Below are positions 1-9,659 of a stretch of 38,701 bases of DNA, piece by piece (position 1 is the first letter of the stretch; each line of letters opens with the position of its first letter). This stretch comes from Methanobacteriota archaeon (GTDB taxonomy: Archaea > Thermoplasmatota > Poseidoniia > Poseidoniales > Thalassarchaeaceae). The translations under genes were made by a program, and so were the position numbers. The stretch covers positions 1 through 38,701 of the forward strand of contig BPDA01000010.1 in NCBI GenBank assembly GCA_019654055.1, given 5' to 3'. The notes below the pieces were generated by a model. It was given only the letters and a program-made list of their open reading frames with translations. It made no database searches and was not told the origin of the DNA.

Positions 1-237
1 GGACTCGTCCTGCTCGACCTCGGGCTCGGGCTCCTCCTCGACCATCGGGGCCTCGTCGAGTTCCTCTACATCCTCCACATACGAGTGGGGGAACGAGATG
101 TTGTAGCCGTTGACCAGCTTGAGGGTCACGAGCTTGGGGCCTGCCGGAGGCAGTGCGAGGCCGGTGTGCTCGGCTAGGCCCGCCCACGTCTTGACGGTCA
201 GCCTCACTGGCGTCCCGGGGTCCGGCCAATCCACCAT
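1..237 (-). CDS. hypothetical protein with acidic tail (partial, runs off left edge)
   Basis: Open frame on minus strand from ATG at 237: MVDWPDPGTPVRLTVKTWAGLAEHTGLALPPAGPKLVTLKLVNGYNISFPHSYVEDVEELDEAPMVEEEPEPEVEQDES... Confidence 0.55.
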   Translation of the reverse strand, partial: MVDWPDPGTPVRLTVKTWAGLAEHTGLALPPAGPKLVTLKLVNGYNISFPHSYVEDVEELDEAPMVEEEPEPEVEQDES

Positions 238-282
238 CGGCGGTGCGTCGGCCCACTACTCAATGAATCAAGCGCCTGACGG

Positions 283-561
283 CTACATCATCACTGAGTA
301 CAGGCATATTCCGATGAGCGTCGGGAGGACTACCATCGGAAGGGTAGGGATGCTGTCAGTATAGCCCCTGAACTTGGCTCCGGCAATGGTTCCGAGGAAG
401 GCTGCGAGACCAATCGCAGTACCAGTCAGAATAGCCTCGCCGGCTGCTGCGTCCTCGACATTGAAGCCGCAGTAGAGGTTGATGATCGCCATGGCCCAGA
501 CGGCCCCTCCTATTGCCATCCTCATGGCGGATGACTCTCCGCTATCGTTTCCCCTCCACAT
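283..561 (-). CDS. small hypothetical membrane protein
   Basis: 92 aa ORF with about 3 hydrophobic segments. Confidence 0.5.
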   Translation of the reverse strand: MWRGNDSGESSAMRMAIGGAVWAMAIINLYCGFNVEDAAAGEAILTGTAIGLAAFLGTIAGAKFRGYTDSIPTLPMVVLPTLIGICLYSVMM

Positions 562-804
562 CTCCGAAGATGCTCTTGTTGAATCCCACGGGATCCATAT
601 TCATTCTCAGTCCAATCAGCAGGCCTACGCCGCCCACGATCTGCATTGCCAGTGTGTGCTCCATGGAAATGGTGAGAATGGGTGAATCGAATAAAATATC
701 CCGAATCCGGCGAGAGGTTTATCCAACCCCACTCCACTCGGATGCCAGTGGAGTGATATGAATGAGAACGGAAGTGTCATACGCTTCTACCCTACCTCTA
801 GACT

Positions 805-1152
805 ATGAGCAAAGTAGCAGCAATACAAGCCGCATTCGAATCCGGAGATGCAGAGCCCCTGGAAGAACTAATCCATGACGACTATCAGTTCATTCCACAT
901 GTTGGTGGAATGGTGATGGGCAAGAGCGACATGATCGCCATCGCAGGCAGTGGTGGAGTGAGTATGGAGAACCATCGCGTCCTGTTTGAGAATGACGAGG
1001 TTGGCGTCGAGCACGGGATTGCCCACTTCGCCAACGGCTCGACTTCTGAGGCTGTGTTGACCTTCAACCGCTTCAAGGATGGCAAGCTCATCCTGAGTGA
1101 GACCGGTGCAACTCCTATCAGTGATGACTACCAGCTGATTGGTCAAGATTGA
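805..1152 (+). CDS. SnoaL/NTF2-like domain protein
   Basis: 115 aa; pattern IQAAFESGDAEPLEELIHDDYQFIPHVGG...MGKSDMI typical of NTF2-like folds. Confidence 0.6.
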   Translation: MSKVAAIQAAFESGDAEPLEELIHDDYQFIPHVGGMVMGKSDMIAIAGSGGVSMENHRVLFENDEVGVEHGIAHFANGSTSEAVLTFNRFKDGKLILSETGATPISDDYQLIGQD

Positions 1153-1153
1153 G

Positions 1154-1229
1154 TGGTGCCTCATGACGGATTTGAACCGACGACCTCCAGCTTATGAGAC
1201 TGGCGTGCTACCAACTACACCAATGAGGC
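1154..1229 (-). tRNA. tRNA with CAT anticodon (elongator Met, or Ile2)
   Basis: Minus strand GCCTCAT...CCAGT-CTCATAA-GCTGG...GGTTCAAATCC...ATGAGGC-A-CCA; acceptor and anticodon stems pair, CCA encoded. Confidence 0.9.
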
Positions 1230-1350
1230 GGTAGCGCTGCGAGCCGGGAATCCATTTTTGAGCGTTCTCACCTAATTTTGGTCCGAATCTACACGGCTGC
1301 GCACACGCAGGGTTGATTTGCGAACCACTCCCCCCCAGTGACTGGATTCC

Positions 1351-2263
1351 ATGGTCGATGTCGACAGTGCGATGCGCGCGAGCGCCTACGGAGGCGGCAA
1401 GCGGCGCAAGAAGAGCGATGAGGACAAGCAGAAGGAGAAGGATGACCGCGTTATCGAGCCCCTTTGACCCTGCTGCCACCGCCAAGAAGGAGACGGCTGA
1501 AGCATACTCAATGTGGATAGTCATCATCTTCGGGCTGTCTGTCTGTCTGTTCATGCGCTATGTGTTCATGGACACTCTGACCGGACCCACCAGAGTGCTG
1601 TGGCTGCTGCCGATGCTGCTCATCTCCGTTATCCCCTCAATCCACAAGATACTCATCCCCAGCGAGTACTACGAGCTCTTCACCATGGGCAACTGGTTCC
1701 GTGCGAGTTTTCTCTACTTCTTCTCCTTCCTCGCCCTCTCGTTCATCCTGGCGAACCCGCCGCTCGCAGACATCGCCGCTCCCACCTTGTCCGGCGGGCT
1801 CGACATCGAGACCAACGAAGCCGTCGTCGATACCAGATGGAGCGGGGGGGCCTACTACATCGAGACCAACCAAGACACCATCGATGTCGTCCTCGGGATG
1901 GGCGTGCGCGACAACGTGGATGCCGAGACGGCGATGATGGCCGCCACCATCTGGTACCGCGGCGATATGATTGCCACTCTCTCGGCTGGACCGGTAGGCG
2001 AATTGGACGAGGCCCAGCAGCGCTTCGACGAGGTCGATGGCAACTGGACACGGGGCAACAGCAAGGGCCTGTTGACCAAGGACGAGCTCGGCCCCAAGAT
2101 AGCCTCGAGGGCTGACGACATAGGGCTCGCTTGGGAAATCTCCGATATGCAGCTGGGCGACTACGAGGTCCGTATCTCGCTGAGCGAGGAAGGCGACCCT
2201 TGGGAAAACACCTGGGAGGCGGTCTACACATCAACGTCGTCAGGGTTGTCTAGGAGCCGATGA
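1351..2263 (+). CDS. membrane-anchored hypothetical protein, reading frame interrupted by a +1 shift at CTTTGAC (1462-1468)
   Basis: N-terminal frame MVDVDSAMRASAYGGGKRRKKSDEDKQKEKDDRVIEPL-TGA joins in the +1 frame to DPAATAKKETAEAYSMWIVIIFGL... (track ORF 1313-2263). Confidence 0.55.
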
Positions 2264-3207
2264 GCGAGCAGATCCTCGCCGTCATCGCATCCAGCTGCAA
2301 ACGCCTCGCCGCCGCCCTCGACCATCCGGAAGTCGCACTCGGCCATCGCCTCGGTGACCGCTAGCTTCTGGGCCTCGTCGAGGAACGAGGCCGTGCCGAG
2401 CTCCCGATGCATCTGGTTGACCATGTCGGTGCCGGCCAGTCCGAAGCGGTCGAGCAGGTCCTTGAGCCTGCGCCGGGCCGGCTGGAAGCCGTCCTCCTTG
2501 CAGGCGAGGATGAAGCCGTGCAGCTCCTCGGGCGGGGCGGTCGCGGTGGTCTCGTAGACTAGGTCGCGGGTGACGTTGGAGTCGAGGGAGGCTGCCACCT
2601 GCAGCGAGGTGATGGCTTTGCGCAGATCGCCGAGGCTGACGTGGGCTATCGCTTCGGCGGCCTCGTCGTCGAGGCTGATGCCTTCCGAGGCGGCCACTGA
2701 GGTAACCATCTCGAGGATCTGGTCCTCGGCCAGCGGGCGGAAGCGGAACACCGCGCAGCGCGACTGGATGGGCTCGATGACCTTCGACGAGTAGTTGCAC
2801 GACAGGATGAACCTGCAGGTCTGCGAGTTCTGCTCCATTATCCGGCGCAGCGCTCCCTGAGCGTCGGGTGTCAGGGCGTCGGCCTCGTCGAGGAAGATGA
2901 CCTTGAACGTGGTACCGGGGGACGGCGCGGTCTTGGCGAACCCCTTGACCTTGGTACGGATTGACTCGAGCTTGCGCTCGTCACTGGCGTTCATCTCGAG
3001 CAGGTTGACCCGGTAGTCCTCGCCGAACACGTCACGGGTCAGGGCAAGGGCCGCAGTCGTCTTGCCAGTGCCCGGGGGACCGGCGAAGAGCAGGTGCGGG
3101 AAGGTGCGCATCTCGGCGTACGCCTTGAGGCGGTCCACCACTGCGCGCTGGCCCTTGATGTCGCCCACGGTCTGTGGACGATGGCGTTCTACCCACAACT
3201 CGCTCAT
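2224..3207 (-). CDS. rfcS: replication factor C small subunit
   Basis: Walker A GPPGTGKTT, Walker B IFLDEAD, SRC motif (IQSRCAVFRF), 327 aa. Confidence 0.95.
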   Translation of the reverse strand: MSELWVERHRPQTVGDIKGQRAVVDRLKAYAEMRTFPHLLFAGPPGTGKTTAALALTRDVFGEDYRVNLLEMNASDERKLESIRTKVKGFAKTAPSPGTTFKVIFLDEADALTPDAQGALRRIMEQNSQTCRFILSCNYSSKVIEPIQSRCAVFRFRPLAEDQILEMVTSVAASEGISLDDEAAEAIAHVSLGDLRKAITSLQVAASLDSNVTRDLVYETTATAPPEELHGFILACKEDGFQPARRRLKDLLDRFGLAGTDMVNQMHRELGTASFLDEAQKLAVTEAMAECDFRMVEGGGEAFAAGCDDGEDLLAHRLLDNPDDVDV

Positions 3208-3272
3208 GACAGTCCTTCCTCATCCTGACGCGAGTGTCCTTGAATGTTGTGAGAAGCGCGTCGCGCCCCTGC

Positions 3273-4088
3273 TCAATACCTCTCTTCCTCGTTCGGGAAG
3301 TCTTGGCTGCGCACGTCCGCCACATACTGTGAGACCGCTGCCTCGGCGGCCCCCCCGAGGTCGGCGTACCTTCTCAAGAACCTCGGTGAGAAGTCCTTGG
3401 TGATGCCAAGCATGTCGTGCAGCACGAGGACCTGGCCGTCGCAGTCCGGGCCGGCCCCAATGCCGATGGTGGGAATCGTCAGCGACTCGCTGGCCTGCTT
3501 GGCCAGCTCGGACGGAATCTTCTCGAAAACCACCGAGAAGCATCCTGCCTCCTCGAGCGCCTTGGAGTCCTCTATCAGCCTTGCAGCCTCGGCCTCCTCC
3601 TTGGCCCTGACCGAGTAGGTCCCGAACTTGTAAATCGACTGCGGGGTGAGCCCTAGGTGACCCATCACCGGGATGCCTGCCTCCACGATGCGCTTGACTG
3701 ACTCGCAGACCTCGGCCCCGCCCTCGAGCTTGACGGCGTGCCCGCCGGACTCCTTCATGATGCGGATGGCAGAGTCGAGCGCGGTCTTGGAGTCACCTTG
3801 GTACGAGCCGAACGGCATGTCGACGACCACAAGCGCCCTGTCGACACCGTTGATTACGCACTGGGCGTGGTAGATCATCTGGTCGAGGGTGATGGGCACG
3901 GTGGTCTCGTTCCCAGCCATCACGTTGGATGCCGAGTCGCCGACCAGGATGACGTCTATGCCAGCGCCGTCCACTAGGCGGGCCCAAAGCGAGTAGTCAT
4001 AGGCGGTGAGCATGGCTATCTTCTCGCCAGACTGCTTCATCTTCAGCAGGGTCTGGGTGGTGACCTTCTTGGCTCGACTGGAAACCAT
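3273..4088 (-). CDS. panB: 3-methyl-2-oxobutanoate hydroxymethyltransferase
   Basis: [77 protein letters not shown]; start taken at internal Met (ORF extends to 4136). Confidence 0.95.
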   Translation of the reverse strand: MVSSRAKKVTTQTLLKMKQSGEKIAMLTAYDYSLWARLVDGAGIDVILVGDSASNVMAGNETTVPITLDQMIYHAQCVINGVDRALVVVDMPFGSYQGDSKTALDSAIRIMKESGGHAVKLEGGAEVCESVKRIVEAGIPVMGHLGLTPQSIYKFGTYSVRAKEEAEAARLIEDSKALEEAGCFSVVFEKIPSELAKQASESLTIPTIGIGAGPDCDGQVLVLHDMLGITKDFSPRFLRRYADLGGAAEAAVSQYVADVRSQDFPNEEERY

Positions 4089-4090
4089 GA

Positions 4091-4107
4091 CACTCCCTCC
4101 GGGAGTG
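4091..4107 (-). promoter_or_regulatory. 7-bp inverted repeat 2 nt upstream of the panB ATG, enclosing a GGAGG
   Basis: Minus strand CACTCCC-GGA-GGGAGTG-TC-ATG. Confidence 0.45.
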
Positions 4108-4144
4108 AGGGGAGGGCTATCGATGCCTTCAACCACTCGCCTGC

Positions 4145-5800
4145 TTATTCCTCGTCCGAGGCCATAGTCTCGAGGGCCATCAGGTACTGCTCGAGGTGAA
4201 TCAGCCCGTCTCCGTTATCATCCGCTGCGTGGAAGTAGACGCGGAGTTTGTCTGAGTCGTCGGCCCTCATCCCTAGGGCATCTACCGCGGAGGTGAACTG
4301 CCTGAGGGTGAGCAGCTTGTTGCCCCAGGTGTCAGCTGCGAAGAAGGCGGCGGTTCGCCGTCTCTCCTCGGCCCTCTCGGGGGCCGAGTTCATCAGGCGG
4401 AAGGTCTCCCAAGGGGATATCCTCTGGCTGATGTGTCTCTTGCCGTAGCCTACGTATATCACCCAGCCGACCGCTCCGGCCGCAGCTGCTCCAATGACTG
4501 CCTCGATGCCCATGAAGTAGAGTAGCGAGCCTCCTGTAAGAATCCCGAATACCTGTAGAAAAGGGTGTAGTGGGGCGCGGTACTCAGGCTGGTACCAGGC
4601 GTGCGACCTAGTCGCCTTCCGCATCACAAGCACGCTGACACACATCAGCATGTATGCCATTATCTGGAACCCGCTGGCGAACTCTGCGACCTGGTGCACG
4701 TCGATGGACACCAGTGCCCACGCCATCGCGAGACCGGTGATGATGATCGCGACGTGGGGGGTGTCGTACTTCTGGTGCAGATCCTCGAGCGAGGCGGGCA
4801 GCAGGCTGTCCCTCGACATCGCGAACAGGTAACGGGAGGCGGCCAGTATCCCGGCTAGCGACATCGAGGTCATGGTCAGGATTGCGACGACGGCCGCGAA
4901 CAGGGCCACGGAACTGCCTCCCACTATCTCTGCGAAGACCCTGACCGGATCCTCGATAGGGTGACCGTGGGAGTCGAAGAACGACTCGGGAGGGATGACA
5001 GCGGCCATCGTTGCTACGAGCGCGGCGTAGAGCACCGTGCCAATGATCAGGGATGACATGATGCCGCTGGGCAGATTCTTACCTGGATTCTTAATCTCGC
5101 CACCGATTGCAGCCACCTTGGTCACGCCGGCGTAAGAGACCAGTACCAGGGCCGCGGCCTCTCCCATGGTCACCCAGTCCTCCGTGGTCTCGAGGGTGGG
5201 CTTGGTCCTAGAGTAGTCAGCGTCGCCGTTTAGGATGGCCCAGACGGTCAGTCCAACCAGCATCAGTATCGAGAGGGCAACGACCGGGGTCTGCACCGAC
5301 TTGATTCGCTTCACCCCTAGGATGTTGATTAGGCTGATCAGGACCAGCATCCCGAGAGCGGCCTGGACGCTCGTGACCTCGGTGCCCAGATAGCTCTGGA
5401 TGAACATCAGGTAGGCGGAGAAGCCAATCAAAGCGAATGCTGCCTTGAGCAGGAATGACGCCCATAGGGCAAGTCCGGTCATGGTTCCGAACATCGGGCC
5501 GAAGACCCTCTCGATGTAGACATAGGAACCGCCCGAGGTCGGCATGGCCGAAGCCAGCTCGCTCTTGTTCAGCGCCCCGGGAATCACAACCAGGGCCGCC
5601 AGAACGTACGCCAGCCAGGCCCCTCCGCCGACCATATCGTAGGCCAGTGCGGGCAGGACGAACAGCCCGCTGCCAATCATCGCGGACAGCGATATCACGA
5701 CGACCGAAATCAGCCCGAGTTTGCGCTCCAGCGTGTCAGAAACCGTTTCTATGGGAGTCAGTACTATGCCTGCTAGGTCCTTAGGACCTACTGGTCGCAT
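4145..5800 (-). CDS. APC-family amino acid permease with C-terminal EF-hand-like segment
   Basis: 551 aa; [10 protein letters not shown] motif and about 12 TM segments; C-terminus [20 protein letters not shown]. Confidence 0.88.
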   Translation of the reverse strand: MRPVGPKDLAGIVLTPIETVSDTLERKLGLISVVVISLSAMIGSGLFVLPALAYDMVGGGAWLAYVLAALVVIPGALNKSELASAMPTSGGSYVYIERVFGPMFGTMTGLALWASFLLKAAFALIGFSAYLMFIQSYLGTEVTSVQAALGMLVLISLINILGVKRIKSVQTPVVALSILMLVGLTVWAILNGDADYSRTKPTLETTEDWVTMGEAAALVLVSYAGVTKVAAIGGEIKNPGKNLPSGIMSSLIIGTVLYAALVATMAAVIPPESFFDSHGHPIEDPVRVFAEIVGGSSVALFAAVVAILTMTSMSLAGILAASRYLFAMSRDSLLPASLEDLHQKYDTPHVAIIITGLAMAWALVSIDVHQVAEFASGFQIMAYMLMCVSVLVMRKATRSHAWYQPEYRAPLHPFLQVFGILTGGSLLYFMGIEAVIGAAAAGAVGWVIYVGYGKRHISQRISPWETFRLMNSAPERAEERRRTAAFFAADTWGNKLLTLRQFTSAVDALGMRADDSDKLRVYFHAADDNGDGLIHLEQYLMALETMASDEE

Positions 5801-5880
5801 GGTTTGTCCGAATCAAGACCGTTGTTGAAGGTTCTCCCGCCGAATCCTTCTTGCTTGGCGGTCCTACTCGGAACGTGAAA

Positions 5881-6908
5881 ATGAGGGTCCTCCAAGGTTT
5901 TCTGGCAGTCATGCTGCTGCTCGCCCCCTGAGCGGCTGCTTCGGTATCGGGGGCGAGGGCGGGTTGTTTGGAGACGAGGAGGAGAAGGAGCCGTTGAGAA
6001 TCAACCACATTCAGATGGAGGGGACTCACAACTCGTACCACATCGAGCCCATCGTCTCACCGACCCGCGAGTACATGTACACCCACGAGCCGCTCGATGT
6101 GCAGGCCTCGGAACTCGGGGTGCGGCAGTTCGAGATCGACGTCTGGTGGGATGTCCGGGAGGGGCTCAGAGTGTACCACAACCAGTACGACTCGGGCACC
6201 ACATGCCCGACCTTCCAGAACTGCCTCGAGACCCTTCTGGCATGGTCGGAGACCAACGAGCAGCACCATCCGCTGATGATCTGGATCGAACCCAAGGACT
6301 GGCCCGAGCAGGCAGTCGACGTCACCACCACAGTGGAGCTTTCAGGAATCCTGCAGGACATCGAGGACGAGATTGCCGAGTTCTGGCCGAGGAACCGGAC
6401 CATCTCCCCGGACGACGTACGCGGGGAGTGGCCCACTCTCAACGAGGCGGTCTTGAACGACGGCTGGCCGCTGCTTGAGGAGAGTCGGGGCAAGGCCATC
6501 TTCGTGCTGCTGGCGAGGGGGGACATGCGGGACCTCTACCTCGATGATTATCCCGGCCTGACAGGGGCGCTGATGTTCACGCTCTCTGACGAGGGCACTG
6601 GCGAGGCGGCTATCTTCTCACTGACTGACCCGATTGGCAACGGGGAACAGATCGCGCAGCTGGTCAATGAGGGCTACATCGTCCGTACCAGGGCGGACAG
6701 TGGGGGCGAGGAGCCGGACAACAACGACACCGCTAGGTTCGAGGCCGCGCTCGCTGTAGGGGCTCATATGATCTCGACCGACTACCCGGGCCCGGTCGAC
6801 GGGATGGACTACTGGATTGCTATACCCAACGGAACTCCAAGTCGGTGCAATCCGCTGATAGCGCCAGCGTGGTGCGCTTCCGAGGACATTGAGTGGCTCG
6901 GAGACTAA
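5881..6908 (+). CDS. Ca2+-dependent phosphoinositide phospholipase C-like lipoprotein (signal peptide separated by frameshift)
   Basis: EGTHNSYH...QFEIDVWWD...; ATG at 5881 gives MRVLQGFLAVMLLLAP-stop; one extra C in the C5 run near 5923-5927 restores LSGC lipobox continuous with GIGGEGGLFGDEEEKEP. Confidence 0.75.
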
Positions 6909-7330
6909 GCCTTGGCGATGACCTTGAGTTCGATTGCAATCGAGGTCGGCAGGGCCTCCACGGATACTGTGGTGCGAGCAGGTAGAACATCCGCGAAGTA
7001 CTCCGCGTAGACCTCGTTGTAGCCAGGGAAGTCACGCTCCATGTCTACTAGGAAAACCAGTACGTCCACCACGTCTTCGAGGCTCGAGCCGTGTGCCTCT
7101 AGGATTAGTCTGACGTTGTTGATCACCGAGTGAGTCTGCGCTCGGATGTCGTAGTCCAGTGGGTTCCCGTCCTCATCCTTGATCGGTCCCCCGGGAATCT
7201 CGTTGGTCTCGGGTGTTCGCGGACCCATGCCGCTGACGAACAGCAGATCGCCGACCCTGTGCATGTGAGGGTATGCTCCGACCGCTGAGGGGCCAGCGTC
7301 AGTGATGAATGGGCCGTCCTCGGACATCAC
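6905..7330 (-). CDS. RidA-family protein, 2-aminomuconate deaminase-like
   Basis: VGAYPHMHRVGDLLFVSGMGPRTPETNEIPGG...SSLEDVVDVLVFLVDM...PARTTVSVEALPTSIAIELKVIAKA. Confidence 0.85.
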   Translation of the reverse strand: MMSEDGPFITDAGPSAVGAYPHMHRVGDLLFVSGMGPRTPETNEIPGGPIKDEDGNPLDYDIRAQTHSVINNVRLILEAHGSSLEDVVDVLVFLVDMERDFPGYNEVYAEYFADVLPARTTVSVEALPTSIAIELKVIAKA

Positions 7331-8253
7331 AGCATCCCCTTGTCCAGTACGCTGCGGTCACCGTGATAGTACTCCACGTCATCCTCGTCGAACTCCTTGT
7401 CGCCCACGCCGCCCTTGGCTGGAGTGAGCTGTATCACAGCTCCGCCGGCTCCGTGCAGGGCCTCGTAGGCCAGCACCTCGCCGTCGTAGTTGTTGTGCTG
7501 GCCCATCGTGGCGGCCATCCACCATGCAGGCTTGTAGGCCACCACCTTGCTGACTCTGATCTGGCCGTGGATGTCGCGGCTCAGTTGGCTGATGTCCTCA
7601 AGTCTCCCGTCTTCGAAGAACTCCAGTATCTTGCGATTCCACTCGTCGTCCTTGGCGGAGTGTATTCTGTCATCAGAGGGGTCGATGTGCTCGGTGAACA
7701 TCCTGTTGGACAGGCTTGCCACCACCACCACTACGACCTTCTTGCCTAACTCGGACATCGCATCGCGGGCCGCCTTGCCGAGTACTATCTGCTCGGCGCG
7801 GTTTGAGTACACGTTGCTCGAGACGATGCAGGCGGGTATCCGGTTGTCGGGGTTGAGCAGCTTGAGTGCTACGACCGAGCCGGTGTCTATTGGGAATCCG
7901 TCGTAGGCAACGGTACGCGCGTGCAGGCCACGCGCCTCACACGAGTCCTTGAACTTCTCAGCGTACTCGGAGTCCATTCTGAATTCGTAAGGCATGCTTC
8001 CGAGGAAGTGGAAGTCGTCGTCTACATGGGTGAATACCGGCTTCGGATGTGCCTGGATTTGATGTCCGACGATGCTGGGCCAGACCGTCGAGTAGATCAG
8101 CAACAGGTCGGCGTCTGTCTCCTCGATACGCTGGCGGCAGGTGTCGAAGGCTTCGCGCAACCTGCCCCAGCCCTCGTTCTGCTCAGGTGCGAGCAGGGGG
8201 TGGGGGTGAGGAGGGACGTAGAATCCGAGTACGATTTCGGGCTCTTCGCTCAT
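7327..8253 (-). CDS. class III extradiol dioxygenase superfamily, alpha-like subunit (LigB-fold)
   Basis: 308 aa LigB-fold homologous to the neighbouring ORF (shared PEQNE); position equivalent to PHW is STVW, so a metal ligand appears lost. Confidence 0.75.
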   Translation of the reverse strand: MSEEPEIVLGFYVPPHPHPLLAPEQNEGWGRLREAFDTCRQRIEETDADLLLIYSTVWPSIVGHQIQAHPKPVFTHVDDDFHFLGSMPYEFRMDSEYAEKFKDSCEARGLHARTVAYDGFPIDTGSVVALKLLNPDNRIPACIVSSNVYSNRAEQIVLGKAARDAMSELGKKVVVVVVASLSNRMFTEHIDPSDDRIHSAKDDEWNRKILEFFEDGRLEDISQLSRDIHGQIRVSKVVAYKPAWWMAATMGQHNNYDGEVLAYEALHGAGGAVIQLTPAKGGVGDKEFDEDDVEYYHGDRSVLDKGML

Positions 8254-8262
8254 TCCATCACC

Positions 8263-9168
8263 TCAGAGCACAATCTCACGCGTGGCCTCATTGGGATCCC
8301 AGGCCGCGATTGCGTTGCCGGTTCCGATGACCGACTGGTAACCGTAGATTTCAGCAGGGTAGTCAGGGTAGCCCATAGCGGCCATCATCCAACTGAGTCC
8401 ACCGCCCTCGGCCTCGGCCATGGTCTGCTCAATCATCTCAGGTAGAATTTCGACTACTTCCTTCGTCTTGCCCTCTCGGAGCATCTGTACTATTTTCATG
8501 TCCCAGACATACTGGCTGTGATTGTAGATGTGCTCGCGCGACATGTCCTCCGGAAGCGGAGCTTCAGTGACGAAGTGCCTGTGGGAGAGAGAGTGGCTGG
8601 CGACCAGCACGACCCTCTTGCCACTTGCCTCGATTGCTTTCATCACAGCCTCACCTAGTGCGGCTGCCTGTTCGTTCATCACCTCGTTCGAGTAGTAATG
8701 CGTCGAGCGGTTGCTGCTGATTGTCACAATTGGCTTCGACCACTCAGGGTTGAGCATGTGGCAGCTGACTATGGTGCCGTAGTCCACCCTGAAGTCCGGG
8801 TTTCGCATCATCTTGGTTATGATTCCAGCCTCGGCAGCAGCATCGTGCATGGCCTCGGCAAGTTCGACGTCGACCTGTATGTCGTGGTGGTATCTGAACA
8901 GGTTAGGGAATATCGGATCGACGCTGATGTTCTGGAAGCGTTCCAGCCCGAGGAAGTGAGTTCCGACATATGTCATCCAGTGCGGTGTCAGGACCACGAT
9001 ACAGTCGTAGTCGATGTCCTTCAGCTTGCGCGCCAGTCGGTGGTAGCCCCAACGCAGGGCCTCCCAGCCTCCCTCGGAGAACGGCTCGTTCTGCTCTGGG
9101 TTCTCCGCGTAGACCACGTGAGGAGGGTGCGGAGCGAGGCATCCGAGCACTATCTCTCCCTTCGCCAT
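8263..9168 (-). CDS. class III extradiol ring-cleavage dioxygenase, catalytic beta-like subunit
   Basis: 301 aa; CLAPHPPHVVY and VVLTPHWMTY motifs supply candidate metal His residues; Glu at MAEAEGGG. Confidence 0.82.
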   Translation of the reverse strand: MAKGEIVLGCLAPHPPHVVYAENPEQNEPFSEGGWEALRWGYHRLARKLKDIDYDCIVVLTPHWMTYVGTHFLGLERFQNISVDPIFPNLFRYHHDIQVDVELAEAMHDAAAEAGIITKMMRNPDFRVDYGTIVSCHMLNPEWSKPIVTISSNRSTHYYSNEVMNEQAAALGEAVMKAIEASGKRVVLVASHSLSHRHFVTEAPLPEDMSREHIYNHSQYVWDMKIVQMLREGKTKEVVEILPEMIEQTMAEAEGGGLSWMMAAMGYPDYPAEIYGYQSVIGTGNAIAAWDPNEATREIVL

Positions 9169-9251
9169 GTTTGCCTGAGGTCGAGAAAACTAAAGAAAAC
9201 CTATCGGTGTCAATTAGCAGTCTTCATGGGGGTGCTCCAAGCCGCATTGGT

Positions 9252-9659
9252 GTGGAGTGGGAGGAGGCGCCGCTGTGGCCCGTCGCCGTGCCGAGCCTAG
9301 TTGGATTCTCCCTGGCTTGCTTACCGCACATAGTCGATGGGATTCCGAGGCTGTTCGACTGGGATCTTGCCACCCCGTTCGCGGTACTGGTTGTGATGAG
9401 TGCGCTGCTGTATTACGCTCCGGAGCCTGCTGGTGGCAGCAAGGAACTGATTGCGGGCGCAAACGCCGGGATGCTGCTGGCGTTCCTACCGCAACTAATC
9501 TTCTTCGTCTGGTTCGTCCCAGTCATCCTGTTCTGGATTTTCCAGTCGATGTATGTCTGGAGGCGTGGCTTCCCTGCCTTCCGGGTCGGCACCTGGATTG
9601 GTCTGGGTGCGGTTTCAGGCCTCTTCATCGGCGGCCTGTTCGCCCACTTCGTCCTCTGA
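9252..9659 (+). CDS. hypothetical membrane protein
   Basis: Hydrophobic frame from likely GTG at 9252: VEWEEAPLWPVAVPSLVGFSLACLPHIVDG...; longer track ORF 8970-9659 overlaps the antisense dioxygenase. Confidence 0.5.
   Translation: MEWEEAPLWPVAVPSLVGFSLACLPHIVDGIPRLFDWDLATPFAVLVVMSALLYYAPEPAGGSKELIAGANAGMLLAFLPQLIFFVWFVPVILFWIFQSMYVWRRGFPAFRVGTWIGLGAVSGLFIGGLFAHFVL

Noticed and set aside
1513-2234. Long overlapping ORFs (200 aa plus, 163 aa minus) over the 1351-2263 gene
   Set aside because: Arg/Pro/Ser-rich translations typical of shadow frames in GC-rich DNA; the 316 aa frame has coherent TM and domain composition.
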